Shown one piece after another: positions 19,622-27,898 of a stretch of DNA of 33,993 bases. A program made the translations under genes and the position numbers. Within the stretch, counting starts at the first letter, position 1. Every line of letters begins with the position of its first letter. Source of the stretch: Acidobacteriota bacterium (GTDB lineage: Bacteria; Acidobacteriota; Vicinamibacteria; Fen-336); assembly GCA_022340545.1 (NCBI GenBank), contig JAJDNV010000141.1, positions 1 to 33,993 of the forward strand, read 5' to 3'. Under the pieces are notes generated by a model. That model was not told the origin of the DNA. It saw nothing but the letters and a program-made list of their open reading frames with translations, and ran no database searches.

Positions 19622-21309
19622 GCAGACCATCTCAAGAGTTGAAAACCACGCCAAACAGAAGAGAGTTCTTCAAGACCATGGGCGCCGGCGCAGCCGGCCT
19701 CACGCTGGGGGCAGCAGCCACACGAAGGACCGCCTCCGCCGCTCCGGCCGAGGACGACCACGACAAGCAGGTCCTGTACATCGGCGACGACATCGCCCTC
19801 GCGGACACGCAGTACGGCAAGGTCAAGGGATATCAGCTCAGGGGTATCTACTACTTCCTCGGAATCCCCTACGGCGCGGATACTTCGGGCGCCAACCGTT
19901 TCATGCCCCCGCAGAAACCCAAACCCTGGACGGACGTCTTTCCCGCGGTGTGGTGGGGTAACACGGCCCCTCAGATCATGGACAACCGGTATGCCAACGC
20001 CTACGCGTCCTTTGCCGACCACTGGAACTACGACGACGTCAGCGAGGACTGCCTGCGCCTGAACGTGTTCACCCCAGCCGTGGACGACGGCAAGAAGCGG
20101 CCGGTTCTGGTGTGGCTCCATGGCGGCGGCTTCACCAATGGCAATGGCATCGAACAGGACGGCTACAACGGCGAGAACCTCAGCCGCTACGGCGACGTCG
20201 TGTTCTGTTCGGTCAACCACCGTCTGGGGCCGATAGGGTTCAGCGATTTCTCGGCAGTCGGAGGCGAGAAGTTCGCCCAATCGGGAAATGCGGGCATCCT
20301 GGACATCATCGCCGCGCTGCAATGGGTGCACGCCAACATCGCCAACTTCGGAGGGGACCCCGACAACGTCACCATCATGGGACAGTCCGGAGGCGGCGCC
20401 AAGGTCTGTACGGTGGTGGCCATGCCGGCAGCCAGGGGGCTGGTACACCGGGCTGTCGCTCTGAGCGGGAACATCACAGGAGCCGTGCCGAAGGAGTTCT
20501 CAGAGAAGCTGGGAGCATACATTCTGAGAGAGGCGGGGCTGACGGGCGGCCAGATGGACCAGCTTCAACAGTTGCCCTGGAGGGAATACATAGACATAGC
20601 CAACCGGGCCAGCGCCAAGATCATCAAGGACACCGGCGGAAGTGGGATGATGCGCGGCAGCTTCGGTCCGGTGGGCGACGGCATCGACGTTCCGAAGGGA
20701 ACCTTCTACTCCGATCCTTCAGCTCCGTCTGCGTCGATTCCCATGGTCTTCTCGAGCACGTTCAATGAGTTCTCTCCCGACCGCATTGACGGATCCCTGA
20801 GCCGCATCACCCTCGATGGGGTGAAGGAGAAGCTGAAAGAGAGGTTTGGGGACAAGACGGCCACGGTGGTCGATGCCTATGCTGCTGCGTTCCCGGAGTC
20901 CCGACCGGTGGAGTTGTGGTCGCTCATACTGAGCAACCGGAAGCTGGTCGTCGCTGCCGCTGACGCGAAGGCGAAGCAACGGAGCCCGGTGTTCATGGCC
21001 TGGTTCGGCTGGCAGCCGCCGCTGTTCGATGGGCGCATGAGAGCCTTTCACTGTCTGGACATATGCTTCTGGTTCTCCAACACGGATCTGATGCTCACGC
21101 ACACCGGTGGCGGCGCGCGGCCGAGGAAGCTCTCGAAGATCATGGCGGATACGCTGCTACGGTTCATGCGGACCGGGGATCCGAACGGGGAAGGGCTTCC
21201 GCCATGGCCGAGATACACGGCCGATAGTGGCGAGCTGATGGTCCTCAACGACACCTGCGAGGTGAAGAGCGATCCCGACCGGGAGGCAAGGTTGACGCTG
21301 CCTGCCTAG
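19618..21309 (+). CDS. Tat-exported type-B carboxylesterase
   Basis: MSRPSQELKTTPNRREFFKTMGAGAAGLTLGAAA Tat signal. SEDCLRLNVFTP, VLVWLHGGGFTNGNG, VTIMGQSGGGAKVCTVVAMP, GDPNGEGLPPWPRYT. The ATG overlaps the upstream TGA (ATGA); RBS aaagga. Confidence 0.9.
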   Translation: MSRPSQELKTTPNRREFFKTMGAGAAGLTLGAAATRRTASAAPAEDDHDKQVLYIGDDIALADTQYGKVKGYQLRGIYYFLGIPYGADTSGANRFMPPQKPKPWTDVFPAVWWGNTAPQIMDNRYANAYASFADHWNYDDVSEDCLRLNVFTPAVDDGKKRPVLVWLHGGGFTNGNGIEQDGYNGENLSRYGDVVFCSVNHRLGPIGFSDFSAVGGEKFAQSGNAGILDIIAALQWVHANIANFGGDPDNVTIMGQSGGGAKVCTVVAMPAARGLVHRAVALSGNITGAVPKEFSEKLGAYILREAGLTGGQMDQLQQLPWREYIDIANRASAKIIKDTGGSGMMRGSFGPVGDGIDVPKGTFYSDPSAPSASIPMVFSSTFNEFSPDRIDGSLSRITLDGVKEKLKERFGDKTATVVDAYAAAFPESRPVELWSLILSNRKLVVAAADAKAKQRSPVFMAWFGWQPPLFDGRMRAFHCLDICFWFSNTDLMLTHTGGGARPRKLSKIMADTLLRFMRTGDPNGEGLPPWPRYTADSGELMVLNDTCEVKSDPDREARLTLPA

Positions 21310-21325
21310 AGGGGCTCGCCCCTCT
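21308..21325. terminator. Candidate bidirectional hairpin between convergent genes
   Basis: AGAGGGG-CTCG-CCCCTCT: perfect 7-bp stem with 4-nt loop, spanning the stop of the plus-strand esterase and just before the end of the minus-strand tannase. No clear T-tract. Confidence 0.45.
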
Positions 21326-21340
21326 CACGCCCCTCCGGCC

Positions 21341-23056
21341 TCACTGGCAGCTGAAGCTGTCTGCCCTCTCCAGGTTGGCGCGGCCCGCCTTCGGGCGCGC
21401 CACCTCCGGGTAGGGACACAGGGGGCGGCTGCGGTCGGCCGACCAGCCGGAGGGCACGTCACGGTTCACGCCGACCGCGTTGCCGGCGCCGCGAGCGTAG
21501 GCGATGACGCTGTCCGGCGCCTGGCCCTTCTCGACCCAGTCGACGAGGGCACTCAGCATGTCGAACTGGTCGGTTGACGGGCCGCCGGCACAATGGGTCA
21601 TGCCAGGCACGCGGAAGAAGCGCGCGAAGTCCGAGGCGTCGCCGTCGTTCCTGGCTCGCAGCCCCTCGTACCAGGTCGTCGTGTCGTCCACGGAGAAGAT
21701 GGCATCGCTCACGCCGTGATAGACCATGACCTTGGCGCCGCGGCTCTTCAGCGCCTCGAGGTTCGTCGGCTCCACGGGGAGCATGAAGGAGAGGGCGGAC
21801 TCGGTGTAAGTGCTGTTCGTGGCCGCCACCGACGCCAGCATCGCGTCGGTGGGGGTCGAGAGTGCGTAGGCGGGGCCGTCGAAAGCCGCCGGATCCGCCG
21901 GCGGCACGCCCCAGATCATGGCCGTGGCTGCCGAATCCATGCGGAGCGGCGCCACGTACTCCCAGAACGCCCAGTTGCCGCTTTCGTGGCCGCTGTCGAA
22001 CGGGAAGCTCGCGTAGAACCTCTCGCCCTTGCCGTCGACCGCACCCGAGAAGATCGGCGCGATCGCCCGCTTCTGCGCGGCCGACAGGCAGCTGCCGTCG
22101 CGCTCTCCACTGCAGGAGGGCACGTCACGGTCGAAGTCGAAGGCGGCCTGGCACGCGGTGGTGTCCTGGACCATGCCGTCGGTGGCGCCATCCAGAGCGT
22201 CGCACCGGGCCAGCACCGCGGCGGAGAGGGTTGCCCGCTCCTCGGCGGTGAAGGCGGTGCCGAGATCGGAGGGGTTCGTCGCGACCGTCGCGTACCCTTT
22301 GGCCCCGAACTGGTTGGCGATGGCCGCCAGCGGCAGGCGGAAGCCCGGGGCCCCCGCCAGGTAGCCGTCGTACTCCTCGGGCATGCGCGTCATTGCGACG
22401 AAGGTGTGTCGGCCGCCGTTCGAGCAACCGCCGAAATACGAGCGATCGGGGGACTTGCCGTAGGCGGCGGCGATCAGGGCCTTGGCCATGGGCGTCAGCT
22501 TCCTGGCGGCCTGATACCCGTAGTCCAACCGCGCCTGGAAGTCGATTCCAAAGCTGGCATCGGTGGGTCCGGAGTGGCCGGCGTCGGAGCTGATGACGGC
22601 AAAGCCCAGCTGCAGGGCGGTGGTCGGCACGGCATTGCCACCGCCCAGGGCAGTGGCGACATGTCCGTCCAGCCCGCCGTTGGCCTGGTAGAAGAAGCGC
22701 CCATTCCAGGCGTTGGGCAGCCGCATCTCGAAGCCGATGGCGTAGCTCTTTCCGTCCTGAGGGCTGACGCGTCGATACATCTCGCCCTCGACCAGGCAGT
22801 GTGCACCGATGGCGGCACCACCCCAGGTCAGGGTGCCGGACGGGACCGGCTCGGCCGACGTGATCGTGGTGTGGGGAAAGCGGAACGTGGTCTCCAGTTC
22901 GGTGCACGAAGACAGGCTGGCGCCACTGGCGGCCGAGAGCTGCGGTCGTCGGTCGCCGCTGCAGCCAGCGGTGGCGACCGTGAGGGCACAGGCGATGACG
23001 CTCCAACGCAGGACGTGCGGGTGTCCGGCATTCGAGCGTTGATCGTTCTGGCGCAT
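21341..23056 (-). CDS. Tannase/feruloyl esterase family lipoprotein
   Basis: The ORF is trimmed to MRQNDQRSNAGHPHVLRWSVIACALTVATAGCSGD (lipobox-like TAGC). PDRSYFGGCSNGGRHTFVAMTRMPEEYDGYLAGAPG, MVYHGVSDAIFS, RVPGMTHCAGGPSTDQFDMLSALVDWVEKGQAP are typical of the tannase family. Confidence 0.92.
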   Translation of the reverse strand: MRQNDQRSNAGHPHVLRWSVIACALTVATAGCSGDRRPQLSAASGASLSSCTELETTFRFPHTTITSAEPVPSGTLTWGGAAIGAHCLVEGEMYRRVSPQDGKSYAIGFEMRLPNAWNGRFFYQANGGLDGHVATALGGGNAVPTTALQLGFAVISSDAGHSGPTDASFGIDFQARLDYGYQAARKLTPMAKALIAAAYGKSPDRSYFGGCSNGGRHTFVAMTRMPEEYDGYLAGAPGFRLPLAAIANQFGAKGYATVATNPSDLGTAFTAEERATLSAAVLARCDALDGATDGMVQDTTACQAAFDFDRDVPSCSGERDGSCLSAAQKRAIAPIFSGAVDGKGERFYASFPFDSGHESGNWAFWEYVAPLRMDSAATAMIWGVPPADPAAFDGPAYALSTPTDAMLASVAATNSTYTESALSFMLPVEPTNLEALKSRGAKVMVYHGVSDAIFSVDDTTTWYEGLRARNDGDASDFARFFRVPGMTHCAGGPSTDQFDMLSALVDWVEKGQAPDSVIAYARGAGNAVGVNRDVPSGWSADRSRPLCPYPEVARPKAGRANLERADSFSCQ

Positions 23057-23181
23057 GAGGTCGTCTCCTCGCCCGGGATTGGTGCCCAGACTGGATCGTC
23101 TTCCGACCTTGCAGTCTACTCGGCGGGCGAGCCTCGGGACGGTCGAGGAAGGGCGCCGAACCCGGATATAGTTGCCGGTAT

Positions 23182-24756
23182 ATGACCCGATCAAGGACGA
23201 TCCTCGAGTCGATCCTGGGACTGGCCGCGGTGGCTGGGGTGGCGGTCATCCCGGTCGTGCACTCGCAGGAGCCGGCGCGGTCGTCGCAGGTTGATCCAGT
23301 GGGAGAGGCTGGCGAGCACCCGACCGCCGCCGGTGGCGACGAGCGGGGCACAGTGGCGCCGCGGGGTCGGCCCAACCGCAGCGGTGGCGGTGCGCTGTAC
23401 GCGCAGTTCTGCGCCGGCTGTCACGGCCCCCACCTCGAGGGCGGATCGGCCACGAGCCTCATCGACGACGAATGGCTGTTCGGCGGCACCGAGGCGGACA
23501 TCCTCGAGACCATCACGGACGGACGGCCCGGCACACCCATGATGGCGTTCGGCGAGCTGTTGGACGAGCACCAGATCTGGCAGCTTCTCGTCTACATTCG
23601 TCAGCAGAAGGACCGCCCTGGCGACCGGCCCGCGACCATCGTCGATCCCGACGGCCACGAGGTCAAGTCGGAGAAGCAGGTCTTCCGCGTCGAGGTGGTC
23701 GCCCGTGACCTGAACACGCCGTGGGGTATTGCCTTCCTCCCGGACGGCAGGATGCTGGTCACCGAAAGGCCCGGGGCCATCCGGGTCGTGGAGGATGGCG
23801 TGCTGCAGCCCGATCCGGTGGCCGGGACGCCCACACCCTGGGCGGTCCAGGATGGAGGCTTCCTCGACATCGAGGTGCATCCCGACTACGCCCGAAACGG
23901 CTGGATCTACCTCTCGTACGCCCAGCCCGGGCCGGGAAACTGGTCCACGACGGAGCGAGGCGAGGGCAACACCTCCATGACCCGTGTCGTTCGCGGGAGG
24001 ATCCGGGACCACCGCTGGGTGGACGAGGAGGGCATCTTCGAGGGAGGTCCGGAGCTCTTCTCGTCCTCCAGCATTCACTACGGCTCCCGATTCATCTTCG
24101 ACCAGAAGGGAAAGCTCCTGTTCTCCATCGGCGACCGGGGCCGGATGGAGACCGCTCAGGACCTGACCAGCCCCCTCGGCAAGGTGCATCGGGTGAACGA
24201 TGACGGCACGATCCCCAACGACAACCCCTTCGTCGGCCGACCCGACGCCGTCCCGACGATCTGGAGCTACGGGCACCGCAACCCCCAGGGCTTCTCCATC
24301 GACCGGGTCACCGGGTTGATGTGGGAGGCTGAGCACGGGCCCATCGGTGGTGACGAGCTCAACATCATCGAGCCGGGGCTCAACTATGGGTGGGGCGTCA
24401 TCTCCCACGGGATCCAGCCGGGAATATCGCGCCGGACGGCAGAGGGGATGGAGAGCCCGATCGTGCACTGGACCCCGGCCATCGCCCCGAGCGCCATCCA
24501 CTTCTACGGCGGCACACGCTACCCGCGATGGAAGAACGACCTCTTCGTCACGGGGCTGGTCGGCACCGCCCTCCGGCGCCTGGAGGTCAGCGGGAGGCGC
24601 GTCACCCACCAGGAGGTCCTCTTCAACAGCTTCGGCCGGGTGCGCGACGTGGTCACGGGGCCCGACGGGCTGCTCTACGTGGCGCTGCAGCTGCCGGGGA
24701 GACGGCTGTCCTCGTCCACTCCCGGCGTGGTCGTCCGCCTGGTGCCGTTGGAATAG
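23182..24756 (+). CDS. Cytochrome c plus PQQ-dependent sugar (aldose) dehydrogenase fusion, secreted
   Basis: N-terminal YAQFCAGCHGPHLEGG heme-c motif (CAGCH) with GTPMMAFGELLDEHQIWQLLVYIR. C-terminal NTPWGIAFLPDGRMLVTERPGAIRVV, YGHRNPQGFSIDRVTGLMWEAEHGPIGGDELNIIEPGLNYGW (GSDH/YliI-type). Confidence 0.92.
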   Translation: MTRSRTILESILGLAAVAGVAVIPVVHSQEPARSSQVDPVGEAGEHPTAAGGDERGTVAPRGRPNRSGGGALYAQFCAGCHGPHLEGGSATSLIDDEWLFGGTEADILETITDGRPGTPMMAFGELLDEHQIWQLLVYIRQQKDRPGDRPATIVDPDGHEVKSEKQVFRVEVVARDLNTPWGIAFLPDGRMLVTERPGAIRVVEDGVLQPDPVAGTPTPWAVQDGGFLDIEVHPDYARNGWIYLSYAQPGPGNWSTTERGEGNTSMTRVVRGRIRDHRWVDEEGIFEGGPELFSSSSIHYGSRFIFDQKGKLLFSIGDRGRMETAQDLTSPLGKVHRVNDDGTIPNDNPFVGRPDAVPTIWSYGHRNPQGFSIDRVTGLMWEAEHGPIGGDELNIIEPGLNYGWGVISHGIQPGISRRTAEGMESPIVHWTPAIAPSAIHFYGGTRYPRWKNDLFVTGLVGTALRRLEVSGRRVTHQEVLFNSFGRVRDVVTGPDGLLYVALQLPGRRLSSSTPGVVVRLVPLE

Positions 24757-24786
24757 GGAGGGAATCGGACTGCGGGAACGTGCGGT

Positions 24787-24810
24787 CGGCACCGACCCGC
24801 CACGGTGCCG
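24787..24810. terminator. Candidate bidirectional hairpin between convergent genes
   Basis: CGGCACCG-ACCCGCCA-CGGTGCCG: perfect 8-bp stem with 8-nt loop, in the 77-bp gap between convergent stops at 24756 and 24834. Confidence 0.45.
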
Positions 24811-24833
24811 GAGACGGCCCCTCGTGCCCCACC

Positions 24834-26510
24834 CTACGGCGCAACGGCGCTGACGTGGGCCGAGCCGTACACCTGCGCGTCGACGGCGAGGCCGAAGTCT
24901 CCGCCCTCCTGTGTCACCTTGAAGAGGAGTCCGTGGCGGCCCTCCGCGAGCTCGACCAGCACCTCGTCCTGGCCCGGTCGGAGCGAGCGACGCACGTCGT
25001 TCGCGAAGACCCGGCTTCCGTCGACGAAGACGGCCAGCCCGTCGTCGCTTCCCATCGACAGGTGGAGCGCGCAGTCCGCGTCAGCCTCGACGTTGACGAG
25101 AGCGTACGCCACGACGTTCGAGGCCCCGGCGTACTGCGCTCCGAGATCGATCTCCCCCCCTTCGAAGGGAGCCTCCTTCCACTCGACAGAGCCAGGATCG
25201 GTCTCGGGTGGGTGGGCGCGATCGAACTCGGTGTCGAAGGGGTAGGTGGGCGAGAGGGCGAGACCCGTGATCGGGACCACCTCGCCCAGGGGGCAGATCA
25301 GCACGCGGTAGCTCCCGGGCTCGGCGAGGGCCTGCAGCCCGTGTCCCATGGCATCGGCGTGGGCCCGCTGCGCCGCCGCGAACGGGGCGAACGTGGGCAA
25401 CGTCGGCAGCATCGTGGGAGAAGGAGCGAGGGCCATCCTGCGCCACGCCTCGAAGTGCTTCTCCCAGCGGTACTGGGCCGCCTCCCACAGCCGCCGGCCG
25501 GCGACGGACCACGGCGCGTCGTCGAGCAGCGCCAGGTCCACCCCAGCGGCGAGCTCCGCGGGCACAAAGGTCCCCGCGGTCGCCCCGTCCACCGACACCA
25601 CCCACGTGTCGGCGCGGGCCGTCCCGACGTCGGCGCGCAGACGGAAGCGGTTCACCTCGTCCTGAAGCGGCACGAGCTCGAGAGCGGGCCGGGCCTCGGG
25701 TGGCACGTAGAAGGGGAGAAACTGCAGCCGCAGCGCCATCTCGGTCCCCCCGTATCGCGCCCGGACCTCGGACACCGAGGCGCCGCCCGTCGCCTCGACC
25801 CTGCCCTCCTCGACCGCGATCTCGCCGACGACTCTCGGGGCGTCGATGCGGCGCATGGCCAGGTACGCCATCACCAGGTGGCCCACCGGGTCGGGATGGA
25901 CCGAGTCGGGGATCATCGTGAACCCCGGCTTCTCCTCCTTGGCCCGGCGCTGGACCTCGAGCATCGGGTGGAAGAGGTCGATCACCCGAATCTCGCGCTC
26001 GGCGCCCATCTGGATCACGCCGTCCGCCATTCGCGCCAGCATCCCGTTGTAGGCGTCCCCGTCGGGGCGCTGGTCGGGATCGATGGGGGAGGTCGTGAAC
26101 AGCACCTCGCGGGCGCCGATCTCCTCGATCCTGGCCGCCAGCTCCTCCTGTGACGCGAGATAGGCGTCGTAGACGCTCTGCTGGAACGGCTTGTAGCCCC
26201 CATCGTTCATCCCGAAGTTGACGAACACCAGCGTCGGCTCGACCGGGGCCACGTCACGCTCGAACCGCTGGTTGCCGCCCCGCGCCGTGTCGCCGCTCCA
26301 GCCGAGGTTGAAGCTCGCGACCCGCTTGCTCGGGAAGCGGCTGGCGAAGAACGTCTCCAGGTAGGCGGGGTAGAGGTTCTGCTCGGTGATGCTGTCCCCG
26401 TAGATGACGATCGTCTCCTCGTCCCCCAGCGCCACTGGCGCCGGCGGGTCCGCCGCGCGCACACCCGCGCCACACAGCACCAGCAGGGTCCCGATGACCA
26501 GCTTCCGCAT
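24834..26510 (-). CDS. SGNH/GDSL hydrolase with C-terminal beta-rich (PA14/CBM-like) region, secreted
   Basis: Signal MRKLVIGTLLVLCGAGVRA. IVIYGDSITEQNLYPAYLETFF, FVNFGMNDGGYKP, PDSVHPDPVGHLVMAYL (SGNH blocks I, III, V). C-terminal CALHLSMGSDDGLAVFVDGSRVFANDVRRSLRPGQDEVLVELAEGRHGLLFKVTQEGGDFG resembles a carbohydrate-binding beta sandwich. Confidence 0.87.
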   Translation of the reverse strand: MRKLVIGTLLVLCGAGVRAADPPAPVALGDEETIVIYGDSITEQNLYPAYLETFFASRFPSKRVASFNLGWSGDTARGGNQRFERDVAPVEPTLVFVNFGMNDGGYKPFQQSVYDAYLASQEELAARIEEIGAREVLFTTSPIDPDQRPDGDAYNGMLARMADGVIQMGAEREIRVIDLFHPMLEVQRRAKEEKPGFTMIPDSVHPDPVGHLVMAYLAMRRIDAPRVVGEIAVEEGRVEATGGASVSEVRARYGGTEMALRLQFLPFYVPPEARPALELVPLQDEVNRFRLRADVGTARADTWVVSVDGATAGTFVPAELAAGVDLALLDDAPWSVAGRRLWEAAQYRWEKHFEAWRRMALAPSPTMLPTLPTFAPFAAAQRAHADAMGHGLQALAEPGSYRVLICPLGEVVPITGLALSPTYPFDTEFDRAHPPETDPGSVEWKEAPFEGGEIDLGAQYAGASNVVAYALVNVEADADCALHLSMGSDDGLAVFVDGSRVFANDVRRSLRPGQDEVLVELAEGRHGLLFKVTQEGGDFGLAVDAQVYGSAHVSAVAP

Positions 26511-26617
26511 CGTTCGCTCCCTTCGCCCGTCCACCTGGCTTCCGGGCTCGTCCCGCGTCGATCCTCTCGTCTTCCCCGGGTGCCCGGGGTGTATGTCCTC
26601 CCTTGCGGACCGCCGGG

Positions 26618-27796
26618 CTACTGGAACAGGAGCGGCGCGAACACGGCGAGGTAGTCCCGCCAGTTCTTCCAGGTGTGTCCGCCCTCCGACTCCTCGTAGC
26701 TGACCTCGAACCCGTGCTTTCGGAGCATGGCGACGGTGGCCCGGGAGGTCTCGACGACGAAGTCGTCCTTGCCGGTGGCGAACCAGACGAGCTCGAGCCC
26801 GGCCCGGGCCGCGGCGTCGTTCAACGCGTCCGCGTGCCGCTCCTCCCAGGGCTGCTCTCCGGGTCCGGCCCCGGGTCCCTGTCCGGTGATCCCGAACACC
26901 CCCGAGCTGAAGACGCCCAGGTATCCAAAGCTCTGGAGGTCTGCGATCGCCACGTTCAGGGTCTGGGCCCCACCCATCGAGAGCCCGGCCAGGGCCCGGT
27001 GTGCCCGATCGGTGTGCACACGGTAGTGGCTCTCGACATAGGGCATCACGTCACCGGTGAAGTCTGCCGCGAACGGATCGACCGCGGGACGAGGCGCCCC
27101 GAAGCGGAAGCGGCCGGTGTGGCCGGCCGGCATGGCCACGACCATCGGCTTCGCCTTCCCGGCGGCGATCAGGTTGTCGAGGATGAAGCCCGCCCGTCCG
27201 ACGGTGGTCCACGAGTCGTCGCAGTCGAAGGCGCCGTGGAGAAGGTAGAAGACCGGGAACTGCCCCTCCCCCGACTCGTAGCCCGGCGGCGTGTACACGT
27301 GCATCCGACGGAAGCGCTTCAATGCCTTGGAGTAGTAGGTGACCTCGGCCACCGCTCCCCGGGGCACGTCTTTCGTGTCCATGACGTCGGAGCCCGGGAC
27401 GTAGACGAGACTCCAAGAGTTCTCGTTCGACTCGCTGGTCGCCGGGTTGCGTGGGTCGACCACGCTCACATCGTCCACTCCGAAGACGTAGCGGTAGGCC
27501 CCCGGCTCCAGCGGCCCCAGCGTCAGCTCCCAGACCCCTTCCGACCCCTTCGTCATCGCCGTGCCCCGCTGGTTGTCGGGGATGTCGGTGCCCCGCAGGA
27601 GCACGGCCTCGGCCTTGGGGGCGAGGATCTTGAAGGTGACCCGCCCGTCCTCCTGGACCTCGGGTGAGCTCACCTGGGGTCCCTGCGGGGGCGTGAACCG
27701 GGGCCGTTCGCGGGCCTCCTGGGCCAGGACGCCCACTGCGAGCGCCGCGGCCGCGAGCGTGGCAAACGTGGTTCGGGAGACTCCTCTCATGTGCAT
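26618..27796 (-). CDS. Feruloyl-esterase-like alpha/beta hydrolase with N-terminal CBM48/E-set domain (paralogue of 4648-5838)
   Basis: [89 protein letters not shown]. The start could be the second ATG at 27790. Confidence 0.88.
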   Translation of the reverse strand: MHMRGVSRTTFATLAAAALAVGVLAQEARERPRFTPPQGPQVSSPEVQEDGRVTFKILAPKAEAVLLRGTDIPDNQRGTAMTKGSEGVWELTLGPLEPGAYRYVFGVDDVSVVDPRNPATSESNENSWSLVYVPGSDVMDTKDVPRGAVAEVTYYSKALKRFRRMHVYTPPGYESGEGQFPVFYLLHGAFDCDDSWTTVGRAGFILDNLIAAGKAKPMVVAMPAGHTGRFRFGAPRPAVDPFAADFTGDVMPYVESHYRVHTDRAHRALAGLSMGGAQTLNVAIADLQSFGYLGVFSSGVFGITGQGPGAGPGEQPWEERHADALNDAAARAGLELVWFATGKDDFVVETSRATVAMLRKHGFEVSYEESEGGHTWKNWRDYLAVFAPLLFQ

Positions 27797-27898
27797 CTCG
27801 GGTTCCTTTCTCGGCCTGGCCTTTCCTCTTCGGCGAACGCACTATCCTTTGGGGCGGACCGCGTGTCAAACCTGACGACCTGCGTCGCCGGCCATTCT

